The notes under the pieces are model-generated. The model ran no database searches, was not told where the DNA came from, and worked only from the letters and a program-made list of their open reading frames with translations. The translations under genes and the position numbers were made by a program. From Strongylocentrotus droebachiensis (taxonomy: Eukaryota > Echinodermata > Echinoidea > Camarodonta > Strongylocentrotidae), in NCBI GenBank assembly GCA_035222895.1, contig JAVYIG010002528.1, forward strand, positions 178,222 to 242,221: 64,000 nucleotides of DNA, read 5' to 3'. Positions 1 through 11,548 of this stretch are shown here, piece by piece (within the stretch, counting starts at the first letter, position 1; each line of letters begins with the position of its first letter).

Positions 1-2100
1 ATCTCTACTTTATTTACAGTACCACACACCAGAGAAAATAAATTTGTTTAGCGGCAGCGTATAAACGGAAGACAGACATTCTCCATCCCCATGCAAAGTG
101 GTGAAACCTTGATATCAAACATTAGACACTCTGACCTATACAATAGGTTTCTTTTTCATTAAAGTATCTGTTCAGAGCGAGAAAGGCATTAAAGGGATTG
201 GATCGCCAGTTTCCATGTGCAGAAGGCCATAATTCGCTGACACCAGACTTGGTGGAAATACCATTAATGGGGGTACAAATTTCCACACAGCAAACCCATA
301 GTCCAGTCAAGAATTACCCCCTAATCTGTCAGAGAGCTCGAGAGTCTTCGGGCAAATCAAAGCATTACATAAGGTCGAATGGTCATAAAACTCAAGGCTA
401 ACCCTGGTGATTGACAACACCTGTTATTGGGTAAACACCCGAACGGTGTCGAATTCCCCATGAGAGCCGACTACTCAGTGACTTTAAGTCTTTGTTAAAG
501 TATATGAGTTAACACCCTTTTGGCTCCAAACAGATGAAATACATGTACACTTACTTGGGCTAGAGGATGAAAGAAAGCTGTAAAGCCATTAGCAATTTTG
601 AGAGGCCAAAGAGCACACATTTTGCCACTACATATATTTCTTTGTCCACTTTTTTTTTCTCAGAAGAAGTGGGATATGTTGGATATGTCTGCAGTTCAAA
701 AGTAACAGTATGTTAACATTGACATGTTTCACAAAGTAAACAATGAGAATACAATTTCTCTGAATATTTCCTTGTTTGCAGAGCAAACAAAATTTGCAAT
801 TTTTCAAGTAAATATATAGATTCCATAAACTCTTGGTAAATAGTATTCTTAAGAAACACAAATACGATAACAAGACAAAACGAAACAATAATATGTCTGT
901 ACCAATACATTAGAGTTGATCATTACACTACAGAGCTATTTGTTAGGTGTATAACCACACCCACATTATGAATCAGATACAGGGAGTGAGAGTTTTGTAA
1001 CATCTGGTATGAAAATAAATGCTCTTTGACTCTCTCTCCAGGCAGTAACGGTTACGTTATGTGTAAATAGGGAAAGTGACGTAGATGATAGATCAATGAA
1101 ACAGGGAGGAGAGGAGAGGAGGAGGAGGATGGTGATGAGGATGTTGTCATAGCATTCAATATTGTTTGATAGGGTGTGGTCCCTCAAGTGATGCGATCCT
1201 TCAAGCCCATGATGACTAATGGTGGAATCAGAAATGAGAGTGGTCATTCTGCTAGAGGATGGAGATAGTCTAACTCTGCAACCACAAGGAATGAATGCAA
1301 TGAAAGTGCCAAGTAATGAATTCAATAGAATAATTCTATTTTAAGAGATCAGTATTTATAGATGCAAATCTTTGCTTGACACTAACAGGCGTCCAGGATT
1401 CATGGGCGTCCAAAATCTTAGTCTGTACATGTCTGTATCCCACAAATTTTGAAATTTGTTTGTACCGGTAGTTCCCATGCATAGAGACTTTTCGGACCTT
1501 CTTCAAAAAGATAATTGGTGTAGAGCCCTGCTTTATTTATGGATTACTGTAATTGCAGGAATACAATATATAAATATTCTATAGTTTAATCCGTAATTTT
1601 AGTAGATTTTCATTGGCTCTGTACTCTATTTATAAATGTCACTCTCATCCAATAATATTAATAATGATTTGAATGTCTTTTTTTTTTATTATTACTCATT
1701 AGAATCCTCACAAACTAGATGATACTTACAGAAAAAGTGAATCTTGTAGATCATCTTTAACTGTGTGAAATATATTTTGTAAATAGAATTTGAGCTCTTT
1801 CTTGATACTTTATACATGCTTCATGTGGATATATGTGTAAAATGCACAAATTTATTTGATGCCATGTAAAATAAAAACCCCACCACAGTCTGAACGCCAA
1901 GACTATTTGGGATGAGGTGGAGAAATTTGTGCATGGGAGCACACATTTACTAAAGGGGAAAATTAAAACCCTGCACATATTGTGTGTGTTGAAACGAGAT
2001 ACACACAGAGCACTTTGTCAATACAAATTGCACGAACACAGCGGGAACACACACATCTCATTCAGCATCTTTCACACACACACTCAATGAAAAGAGAAAG

Positions 2101-2104
<4 letters not shown>
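1..2104. other. non-coding stretch, no gene seen
   Basis: No open frame here looks like a protein and no splice-bounded exon was recognised. A minus-strand frame at 966-1325 is open for 119 codons but is low in complexity and matches no family I know. Positions 494-525 carry a half copy of the palindromic repeat found complete at 20358-20432 (AGTTAACACCC-TTTTGGCT type). Confidence 0.5.

Positions 2105-2135
<31 letters not shown>
2105..2135. repeat. (GA)n microsatellite
   Basis: An uninterrupted GA dinucleotide run, with purine-rich AGAG flanks on both sides. Confidence 0.95.
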
Positions 2136-2140
<5 letters not shown>

Positions 2141-5075
2141 CGGAGAGAGGTAGATAGAGAAGGGTGGCCAAACTTGCTCAATGCATACAAACTCGTGGTT
2201 TTGCAACAAAACCAAACCACCAATCTACATCCCTACACCAGAGTAAATAGGTACTTGAAGGGGGGCTTGACTGTGGAGCAGTAGGGCCAAGACACCGGTT
2301 TCTTTACCCCTCTATTATCCGCGCTACCCTCATCAGCGCCAGTGGTATTGGTAGACACTAGCCGCGGGAGATTGGTGGAGGTCAGTGCAGTTGACTGTGG
2401 GAAAGAGAAGGGATTTAGGCAGCCTCTCAAGTGCACCCAATACTCAATGGACTTACAAAGTAATACCTGATGAAAAAGAACTGCTTGTTGCCTTGTTGTA
2501 CCTGGTATTGGTAACAACATTTTTAAAGTGGACTTACATTTACAAGTTATAATACTGCCAGTACGGTTTTGAAGAGGGACGCTTTCATTGGAATACTCCA
2601 ATCTTCTTGATATACCAGCGCTCCATTGATGATGTTGCACATGTTGTAGTAGTGGAAGAGCGAACCTGTTGAAACCACCGATTTCGCTCCAATCTGCCGC
2701 TCGTAGCCGCTCCATTCATTCATTTGGCGCGTGGACGAGTCTGGTAGCAGGTCCTATTATTCTGTGGTATACGTTCTACCAGCGTATGCACAATCTACCA
2801 ATTTACTTACTTGCTGTATTTTATTGCAGTGGAGTTGGGATTTACCAAGGCTTCTTTGATAGCCTAGTGTTTACTCAATGTAAAGGATTATTTTTTTCAT
2901 CTGTACATTCTCACAAGGATTAAGCTCTGGACATCAATATTAAATGATTGGACAATCCATCATCATTACATTTACAGGGACTACAGTGCTTCACGGATAG
3001 AAAGTCTGGACAATAATACAGTATATTTCTGCAATTTCTATCGCATAATGAGGTTCATCGTACATTCAAGAAAAAAATCTTAATCACAATTGAGCTAGGT
3101 CTCAATTGAATTGCACATCAGATTTTGGGAACATTATATTTCATCCCATTCAGACTTTGGATATGAAAAGATGCATATTTAGTGATTTCTTTTGTCATCT
3201 ATCAAAGGAAAGGTGATTGCCCACGGCAGCGTTCATCTGTGATATTGGATGAAAGAAGTCATCATCCATCCCACCACAAGGATAGATTAGCAATCTTTTT
3301 CTTCTTTATGCTCGTAAATATTCCTTTGTGACTCAAAATTCAAGTTGGAGGATTACAAATCGCACTTCTACATCAGAGGGATAAATTCTGGGTTGCCATA
3401 GTGATAGTAATTCACGGTGGAAAAACTGGAAACCATCTCTGAGAATGATGATTGAATTTGAATGATTCTTTGAAACTTCTTCTTCTTCCAGAAACACTGT
3501 TAAGAGCAGGATTGCATTCTCAAAAGTGGAGCCATAACTTTTGAAACCCCAAAAGCCAAATTCTGAGATACTTAAACAGAGGAATCATTGTTGAGGATCA
3601 TATTTTTCCACCTCGTCTCAAGTTCAACCAATTTGCATTCTCACCATAACTTTTGTTTTCACTTGATTCGTCTTTTCCCCCAAGTGTAATTTCAAGCGGA
3701 GAGGGTGAAATCGGAGCTACTGTATATCATCCATCTCCCCCATCCTCCCATATTTCTGGTATAGTTGGTGATGGTGATGGTAGTGGTCCACTGATGACTG
3801 GACAGAGAGGAATGCGTGGAGGAAAAGATTTATGCTGCTTTCTATGACTGAGTAAAGAAGGAAATAGCATCAGTGGGCTAATCTATGTAAGCACTCCAAG
3901 AATTTCTACTACTCCTACTGCTACCAAAGAACATCCCAGTCATAATATTTATGGTATCTCTGTGTAGTTGGATGAAGACATCAGTAACTCTTGTGTAGAG
4001 CATATGAAATATAAATTTGTGAAAAATCATCTACCAATATCTACGAGGAGAAAGATCTAGGAATACTTTCATTCATGCTTTGTTATTTCGTTGTTTTGCA
4101 TCCAGGTGAAAGGAAGATTTCACCTCAACCCACATGAGGATATTGACACTTTCAGGAAACCAACTACTTAACTGCAGGAAATACTTCCACAGAGTACAAG
4201 GGAGATATACTACCAGGAATTGATACTTTTGTCACATTTATTTGAACTTTGAAGGGGACAAGCAATAACCTGCATCCCACACAAGTTGAGAGAAGTTTAA
4301 TCTGCTCCTAGTCCTACCAATAACATTATATGAACAGGGAGAAAAAGAGGATTTGAACAAGTCTTGCAAATAAATCAAACGATGTACCAGTAACATATTT
4401 TTACTACGTGCACCTGCTAGGAGAAGGAAGTACTTGGAACATATCAATAGGGAGTGGTAGAGTGGTTGGTCTAGTCTAGCGTTCGGTATTCCCTTGCATT
4501 ATGTCATACTGATACCAGATCCCGGATACACTTGAAGTCAAAAGTGGCCCACTCTAAATAGATCTGAAAGAAGAGACTGTGAACCATTGAGATCGTCCTG
4601 AATTTCGCAAGAACATGCCTTCATGAATGAATGTTTTCAAAGGTCACTCTGTCTAATGATTGGTTTCATAGAGACAAATAAAGCAATAAAGTCATAAAGA
4701 CATCGTTTTAATGTCCATGATAATTTGAAACTGGACTCTGAAATGAAACATTCTTGCGAAAGCATTGCAAATTGATTTTCCCCCGGAAACTCAGCTAAGC
4801 GGATTTAGCACTCAATCCCCTTTCCTTTACCTCTGGTTCCCCCAGCCATTTGAAATTGAGATTCGACTCCGATTAGTTACATGCTGGTCCTGGAAAAAAA
4901 TATTCCTCCACCAACATACTCCTGGTGGAGATTTAAGTACATAGTGGAATTTCCCTCTCCTCATGTCGTCACATGAAATGTACCCAAACGGAATTCAATT
5001 ACCAGACTAAACAACTTGTCTCCCCTCCCGACACAACATTGGGATTTGCCCGTCTAGCGTGATAAAGTAATATAG
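2136..5075. other. non-coding stretch, no gene recognised
   Basis: The longest frame here (minus strand, 2233-2715, 160 codons) shows no domain or motif I recognise and is probably chance. The text from 2900 to 4700 resembles UTR or intronic sequence. A cluster of AATAAA-like hexamers lies near 4675-4695. Positions 4447-4520 have a weak tRNA-like look (TGGTAGAGTGGTTGG) that could be a decayed SINE head, but it is not clear enough to call. Confidence 0.4.
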
Positions 5076-5089
5076 AGTAAGGACAAGAG

Positions 5090-5102
5090 TTTTGGCGGGA
5101 AA
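5090..5102 (+). promoter_or_regulatory. E2F-like site
   Basis: The sequence TTTTGGCGGGAAA matches the E2F/DP consensus TTTSGCGGGAAA. It lies about 32 bases before an ATG in a good context (CAAGATGGCC at 5134), the usual position of E2F sites in cell-cycle gene promoters. Function is inferred from the match and position only. Confidence 0.45.
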
Positions 5103-5133
5103 ACATCTCGCGTTGCATCTCGTAGTCTGCCAA

Positions 5134-5441
5134 GATGGCCGAGGTTTTAAATCCCTTTCTTGATCAAGAAGCTTTCTTTCTTCTATGACGCTTACAGTAA
5201 CAATATATGGAAGAGATTTCATGACTCTGCATCGGATAGTTTATTATTTTGGAATATATTCATTTGTGACTCGCCGATCGGAGAGCGACATTACAAGGAC
5301 ATCATGTTGAAATTTGTGAACAAATCTCCAAGTCCGAAAATTAACGGATCACCGGTACATCACCGGAATGGAGTGTCGATAACGAACACTGGGTCTCTGG
5401 GAAAAACTTTCTACATAGATTTGAATCAGAATTATGATGAG
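5134..5441 (+). CDS. candidate first exon of an unidentified gene (frame broken)
   Basis: An ATG in a strong context opens a frame MAEVLNPFLDQEAFFLL that stops at once near 5185. A second frame is open across 5076-5441 and reads ...YDAYSNNIWKRF... to ...FYIDLNQNYDE, ending exactly at a good donor (GAG|GTGAGT, 5442). The two frames would join with a one-base shift near 5180. This could be a sequencing error, a mutation, or chance. The E2F-like site just upstream and the donor at the end favour a real first exon. I do not recognise the protein. Downstream exons were not established; possible ones are listed at 12776, 16024 and 16685. Confidence 0.3.
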
Positions 5442-5474
5442 GTGAGTTTTGAAAATTCTGATTCCTTGTTATTT

Positions 5475-6085
5475 ATTTGTTATAAGGCTGCGACGGGTAG
5501 TCGAATGCTCGAGTACCCGCACGGTTGACAACTACTCGGGTACGATTTCTCGTACCCGAATATTCGGCCGCAAAAAAAAAAAATAAAAAAAAAAAAAAAA
5601 TGTCCAGGCCCACGCTTACCCGTGCCAGGGAGAGCGGCAGCCGCTGGCATGGTACCGTCGGTAAAAATGTTTCCCAACTCGAGCACTGTCAAACTCACAT
5701 TTCAGAAACTGGGACCAAATGTCCAGATTTCTGTTTGGACTTGGAGGAAAATGGATTATTCTGCCATCTTTGGTTTTTAAAACAGCATTGTTTACTGTTA
5801 TTATTCTTATTAAATCGGCGCCTTCAACTGCAACTTAAAGTAAAATTGCATGCGTTTTGGGCGAGGGATCTGAGAAACTGCCGAATGGTATGGTAGTGGC
5901 AAAAAAAGTCAAAAAAGAAAAAAAAAGTCAAAAAAGTCAAAAAATCAAAAAATTCAAAAAAAATCAAAAAAATTCAAAAAAATTATTAAAAAAACATGGC
6001 GTCCGAATACTCGAGTATTCGCCTGTAAGCCTGGGAGTGTACTCGGGTACCTCATTACACTGTTGTGCACAGCCTTAATTTGTTA
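5475..6085. mobile_element. non-autonomous hAT-type DNA transposon with 8-bp TSD
   Basis: The element runs 5483-6077 and begins TAAGGCTG and ends CAGCCTTA, inverted termini of the hAT YARNG type. It is flanked by a perfect 8-bp direct repeat, ATTTGTTA at 5475-5482 and again at 6078-6085, the target duplication length of hAT elements. Inside both ends are TACTCGGGTAC/CTCGAGTAC motifs common in hAT subterminal regions. The middle is A-rich (5571-5600 and 5900-5995) and encodes no transposase. Two chance frames cross it. Confidence 0.85.
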
Positions 6086-6210
6086 TGATGTAACTTGTAA
6101 AACATAAATTTCTCTCCCGGTTTAGGTCGTTTTGATGGCCATGTTGTGACATACTGTGGAGTATACATGTATTGTAGGTGGCAATGTCTAGGTGCAGTTG
6201 TATCTAGAGC

Positions 6211-6595
6211 TTAAAGGGATCCGGTAACTTTGTCTCAGATTCTGAAACAAAATTCTGGATTTAGCTCATGATGCAATGATAATTATGAACCTTTAGGTCA
6301 GTCAGGAACCCCATGACTTTTACAAGCCGGTCGCCTGTCTGATTATCAAGATATTTATGATTGGAATTACACATTTTGAAAACCGTTCGCCTGACGGTTT
6401 TCATAACACTACAGTCTATTGGGGAAAACGAGTATGGTAAAACCGGTCACTCAAAGATTTTTACTTTTTTGAGGCACTTCTTGATCATTTTGAAGCGCAA
6501 TTTTTTTAGGGCTTCAATATTACACCATTTCACAGACACTGATAACACGTAGGGCCGTGTATCTCAGATTTAACATTGTTAAACGATCCCTTTAA
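6211..6595. mobile_element. TTAA-flanked MITE (Kolobok- or piggyBac-like)
   Basis: TTAA at 6211-6214 and 6592-6595 brackets a 377-bp element whose ends are AGGGATC and GATCCCT. TTAA target duplication is shared by piggyBac and Kolobok; the AGGG terminus fits Kolobok better. No coding capacity is seen. Confidence 0.65.
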
Positions 6596-7073
6596 TTGGC
6601 TTTGTAGGCTAATATCTATCATATTTTCAAACAGATATAAATCTATTTACTTTAACCTGGCCTATATGTATGTACATGTACATGTATGATGTAAGTGCAG
6701 CCTGTTTGTATTTTGAACTGGCTATACCATTATCAATATAAATTTTTGCACATATTCTAAAACAATAGGCAATAACTTCACACAACTGCTGTTAATGATT
6801 CAGTATACTCCACTGTACAAAATATTGATTAGATTATTCACGAAATCACAACAATGAATTCCGTAATTGTGAATCATGAAAACACCTTCCTGTTTTGTTC
6901 CTTTGATATTGAAAAATAATAACATCAGCGTAGGCAACAAAAGTTCATTTTGTTTTCGAGAAGAACACAAAAATTTGTGGTCAACCAGCATCACAAGGGC
7001 ATTTTGATGTTTATTTTATACCGGATACAACAATAGCACTGGAGTTATTAAATGAGCATGATTACCCCAGTCG

Positions 7074-7627
7074 TAAAAAAATAGGAAAAAAATAGGGGAA
7101 AAACAGGAAAAAAATAGTCCCGAAAATATATTTTTTTTCTATTTTTTCCCTATTTTTTTAAAAGGAAAAAATAGGGAAAAAATAGTTTTGGTAATAGGAA
7201 AAAAATAGGTTTGAAACAATTTTTTCTATTTTTTTCCTATTTTTTTCCTATTTTTCAGACCTGCAAATAGGAAATAAATAGGGAAAAAATAGTGTAGAAA
7301 AAAGTGAAGAAAATAGTAAAAAAATAGTGATAACTAGGTGCTTAGTGAACAGTGAAAAGTAGTGAGGAAATAGGAAAAAAATAGTGAGAAAATAGGAAAA
7401 AAATAGTAAGAAAATAGGAAAAAATAGTAAGAAAATAGGGAAAAATAGTAAGAAAATAGGAAAAAAATAGTAAGAAAATAGGAAAAAAATAGTAAGGAAA
7501 TAGGAAAAAAATAGTAAGGAAATAGGAAAAAAATAGTAAGAAAATAGGAAAAAAATAGTAAGAAAATAGGGGAAAATAGTAAGAAAATAGGAAAAAAATA
7601 GTAAGGAAATAGGGGGGGGGGGGGGGA
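7074..7627. repeat. AAATAGG minisatellite array 1
   Basis: Dozens of short imperfect units of the form AAAATAGG/AAAAAAATAGTAAG, the second half (7370-7610) quite regular, ending in a run of 15 G (7612-7626). The first part (7074-7260) holds the motif in both orientations and could fold into hairpins. Open frames on the minus strand here (Phe/Tyr/Leu/Ser repeats) are products of the repeat and not genes. A related array lies at 10950-11548. Confidence 0.9.
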
Positions 7628-7970
7628 AATCACTCATCCTTTACTTTCATGGATTTCTCAAGCACTACCATCTCACACATCCAGTCAACGACTCTGTACA
7701 TTCAACTAAATCATACAGTGCAAACTTGATATAAAGAGATCAGTTATACCTGAAATGACAAGGTAATTTACCAGCTTTTGGGGGTTAAGATTTCTTGGTT
7801 GCACATGACCTCATTGTCAAAAGTTTCCACTGTAGAATAGTCACCCTACTCCTACAGCTCTTTTCTCTGCATCGATGCACCTACTCAGTTTGCCAAATTC
7901 ACTTCATCCTTTCAGTCCAATCCATTCAGTAGAACATTTAAAATAGTCAATGGGTATATGGAAAATGTTA
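7628..7970. other. non-coding spacer, nothing seen
   Basis: Unique AT-rich sequence between the minisatellite and the pogo-like MITE. No exon or repeat was recognised. Confidence 0.5.
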
Positions 7971-8149
7971 TACAGTCCACTCCTATTATAACAAACATGG
8001 ATACACCAAGATTTTATTATCAGGCAATTCTCATCAGTCCCAATTTTAAACAAACCAATGTGTTCAGTAACTTGAGCATAACATGATTTCATTTTAACAA
8101 GGAAATTGGCTTGGTCCCGAGCACCTCGTTATAATGGCAGTGGACTGTA
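7971..8149. mobile_element. pogo/mariner-like MITE with TA target duplication
   Basis: A 175-bp element (7973-8147) flanked by TA on both sides. The ends are inverted repeats of about 22 bp: CAGTCCACTCCTATTATAAC at the left, and the complement of the right end reads CAGTCCACTGCCATTATAAC. CAGTC...TTATAAC termini with TA duplication are typical of pogo/Tigger and related IS630-Tc1-mariner elements. No transposase frame is present. Confidence 0.75.
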
Positions 8150-9152
8150 ACACACAAAAAGAATAAAAGGGAATGTGTCAAATAAAATACATGTACTTTA
8201 TTTTCGAGAGGTGAACACAATGACATGAGTTTAGTATAGTATGTGTGTTCATATAAGCAAATAAATAAAAGAACTTAACTGATATTTACAATCTTTGGTT
8301 AAGTACTGTAGTGTACATGTTGTAGTAATAGAGTTGTTCATGGTTTGCTATGATTATACACTAAAAAAAAAAAAAGACCAATGCGACTGCGTCTCCTATA
8401 TGCCTCCGCCTTAAAAAAAAATATCATCCACCTAGAATGTAGCTTTCTATTTTTGTTCAAATAAAGTATTCAGGCGAGTTTCAGGACTATTACTGAGCCG
8501 ATGCGGATATATGCTAGGCGATCACAAGCTCTCTCCCTCACTAGTAACCAAATAAAGCAGTATTCTGGACATGAGAGTGTTGTTTTCTGTCTCTTTTATT
8601 ACAATTTAATATTACAAAGTGCTCTTAATAAAGTAATAACATTTTCAAACCTCAAGAAAATCATGACAAATAATATTTTTTTCTCGTTATTTACAAAGAT
8701 AACAAAATAAAATAAATCTTAAAACAGATTTTTCAACAATGCATGCATGCTTTATAGTACAGTTGACATGTTACATAATTTTCTCAATCTCAATTGAACT
8801 GTCAAAATCTTAATACAATCATCATAATCTAGAAACACTTACTACAAAATCAATGACATGTCATGTCATTGAGATATATATAAACAAGAAAATGAAAGAC
8901 TTACATGCTACTATTTTCAAATAGTTTTACAAAGTATACCATCATTACCATGTATCATAAGTAATGGTCTTATGGTCCTTTATCTTCACAATATGCAGGC
9001 ACTCATTGTGTACACATACATGTTGTACTTGCCTATGAATCTCAATGATTAGACATAAGAATTAAATAATAAAATGGAAACAAATACTAATGTAAAGGAT
9101 ACAGATGTTGGTCTTGCTGTTCACAGGCATCTAATCAAATGGTGGTTGTACG
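8150..9152. other. non-coding stretch
   Basis: AT-rich sequence with a short A run at 8364-8376. On the minus strand it would be downstream of the candidate transcript at 9153-10385; AATAAA-like hexamers on that strand near 8595 and 8198 could serve as polyadenylation signals, but nothing selects one. Confidence 0.4.
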
Positions 9153-10385
9153 TTACATGTTCATTGTAGCTTGATTAGTTTCAATGGATCTGTAAAGATA
9201 TAAATGAAATGTGAGTTAGGGGTTAGAATAATCATGCATTGGTACATTTATGAACATGCAATTAATACTTAGTACAAGTATTTATGTATTTCATAATGAA
9301 AAATTCAAAGGCACAGAACATGTGTGTACAGAAGTATGATAGCAAAAAAGATGCCAGGCTGACGACGAACGGATGGTGAAACAACGGAGTCATCAAAGAG
9401 CTGTCAAGGTGCATGAAATGTAAACCACTCAGGTAGGCAATTAATTAGAGTTATTTTATTCTTAGATATATCGGGTGAACATACATAAAATAAAACATAA
9501 AACACAGAAAAGAAAATAGTAAAGGAACAATTTTTTGAAGAAAAAAATAAAAAGGAAAGAGAAAAATAATGTAGATCTACATGTAGGTAGAACTTGTGCC
9601 ACCTGCAAATTATTGTTCTAGCATAATGATGAGGTAAACTACTCTAATATTTTGATGTCAGATCTTAACTAACAAACATGAAATAAATATACCCAAACAA
9701 ATTATCAACAATAGATTTAGATTTCTACTTAGTAAGGACATACCTCGCAGACACACTCTCGGACTTGGAAGAATTGCTCTTCTTAATCTTGCGTGGACCG
9801 TGGTGCTTTAGCAGGTTGTGTTTTCTGATTCCTAGAAAAATAATTTGAGATACAATTTAGCCTAAAACCACATCAAAACATTATATCATGCAAGGCAATA
9901 TAATTGACAGACGTAGTAATGGTAAAAAATCTGAAATTTCTACGTGGATTTATTGTAATCACGTTTGTTTACATTCACTCATTCACTATACAGACACTAC
10001 ACTGCACTTGGGGATTCACTTCACTCAGCACTACATGGGAATATTGATCCGTAAAATAACATTCTATAACTATAAGCCTACTATGTCTATGAAGTAGCAT
10101 TATATTCAACAACAGACACAATAAAAATATATATATCATAATATAATTAAGTTTCAGAAATAAACGTACCTTTTCAGCTGTTTTCTGGTGCCAGTTCCGC
10201 TCGTCGATCGTCCGTCATTCGACAACAAACTTGTTTCTCTACGAGTGGGACTAGTAATATTTTGAAAATTTGTCGGGCTCATTTTCTTGGGAAGAATCAC
10301 TAAAATGGGATAAGGAGGCATCGGAGTATGAGGAGTCACTATCTCTTGATGAAATTTCATCGCTAGAATAATTGCTGGAAGACAT
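9153..10385 (-). CDS. candidate small spliced gene, function unknown
   Basis: Three minus-strand segments have matching splice signals. The first exon runs from an ATG at 10385 (ACCAAAATG context) to a donor after 10170 (AAAAG|GTACG). The middle exon is 9831-9744 (acceptor TTTCTAG, donor GAG|GTATGT). The last starts at 9189 (acceptor CTTTACAG). The first ATG reads a Ser/Asp-rich peptide MSSSNYSSDEISSRDSDSSY and stops at 10251, inside the exon. A second frame crosses the donor and gives a basic tail (...TRKQLKR+NQKTQPAKAPRSTQD). In a third frame the middle and last exons join as IRKHNLLKHHGPRKIKKSN...ATMNM-stop. The splice sites look real, but the coding frame is unresolved; this may be a non-coding transcript or an alternatively spliced small protein. 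Confidence 0.3.
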
Positions 10386-10949
10386 TTTGGTGTGATTTGG
10401 AGACGTTTGATGAACGGAAATCAGCAAAAGTCCGATGCGCACATCAGTGGAAAAAAAAACGGGTAATTTTCAAATTACGTCCGGGTACTTGCGTACTGTC
10501 CTCTACGTTGAAACTTTACTCACACATAGAACGGGAATATCTCGATCGGATGCTTTTTTTTCTTTTAATAAAGGAGATTTTTTTTTTGAAATTTCTATGT
10601 GTACATTTTCTTTTTACACATGGTTTATGTATGGTTATCTTTGAGTGCACTAGTCACTACTATAGTTTTGTAAATAAAATCAAGAATATTAATAAAGGAA
10701 CAAAATTGAAATTTCGTACATTTTCTTTTTACACATTGTTTATTTATGGTTATCTTTGAGCTCACTATTCAATATGTGACCCCACAGCTAAAAACCACCA
10801 ATAAGTCGCAAAATGAACAACAGAGATAATGGCAGGAGAAGCGGGCTTTTTTAATAGGATGCCAGTCATAAACAATGAAAATATGCAAGTGTAGAAAATA
10901 GACATAAAATAGTTTACAAATTTGTATCATGTCATAAAAAATGTAAGTG
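10386..10949. other. non-coding spacer upstream of the minus-strand candidate
   Basis: Holds two similar T-rich segments (about 10604-10645 and 10727-10760), each with TTTTCTTTTTACACATnGTTTAT and GGTTATCTTTGAG, an imperfect direct repeat with a period of about 120 bp. No gene is seen. Confidence 0.45.
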
Positions 10950-11548
10950 CAAAAAATAGGAAGAAAATAGTACTCGCAAATAGGTAAAAAGAAGTCTGAA
11001 AAAGATAAAGGTGAAAAAATAGGAAAAAATAGTCTGAAAAAGATTAAGGTGAAAAAATAGGGAAAAAATAGTCTGAAAAAGATTAAGATGAAAAAAATAG
11101 GGAAAAAATAGTCTTATTTTTTTCATATTTTTTGGAGAAAATAGGAAAAAAATAGTCTGAAAAAGATGAAGGTGAAAAAATAGGGAAAAATAGTTTGGTA
11201 CTCGAAAATAGGAAAAAATAGAACTATTTTTTTCCTATTTTCTTTAAAAAAAATAGGAATAAAATAGTCCACAAAAGTTGAAGGTGAAAAAAATGGAGAA
11301 AAAATTAGTTTGTGCTTGAAAATAGGAAAAAAATAGGACTATTTTTTTCCTGTTTTCTTATAGGAAATAGGAAAAAAATAGTCTGAAAAAAAATATAGGT
11401 AAAAAAAATAGGGAAAAAATAGTTTGTACTTGAAAATAGGAAAAAAATAGCCCTATTTTTTTCCTATTTTCTTGAAGGAAATAGGGAAAAAATAGTCTGC
11501 ATTTCCAGAAAATAGGGAAAAAATAGGGAAAAAATAGGGAAAAAATAT
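10950..11548. repeat. AAATAGG minisatellite array 2 with a higher-order unit of about 115 bp
   Basis: It uses the same AAAATAGGGAAAAAATAG core as the array at 7074-7627. Between about 11146 and 11490 a longer unit recurs three times: TAGTCTGAAAAAGAT..., then GTTTG(G/T)(A/G)CT(C/T)GAAAATAGG, then an inverted CTATTTTTTTCCTATTTT segment. Each unit therefore contains an internal hairpin. Minus-strand frames rich in Phe/Tyr/Leu are by-products of the repeat. Confidence 0.88.

Noticed and set aside
966-1325. 119-codon minus-strand frame
   Set aside because: No family features; it overlaps a purine-rich tract (GGAGGAGAGGAGAGGAGG) that keeps the frame open.
2233-2715. 160-codon minus-strand frame
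   Set aside because: No recognisable domain, no splice context and no plausible composition pattern. A second frame runs on the other strand of part of it. Probably chance.
7248-7637. Minus-strand frames of 129 and 99 codons rich in Phe, Tyr, Leu and Ser
   Set aside because: They are translations of the AAATAGG minisatellite; similar ones appear over the array at 10950-11548.
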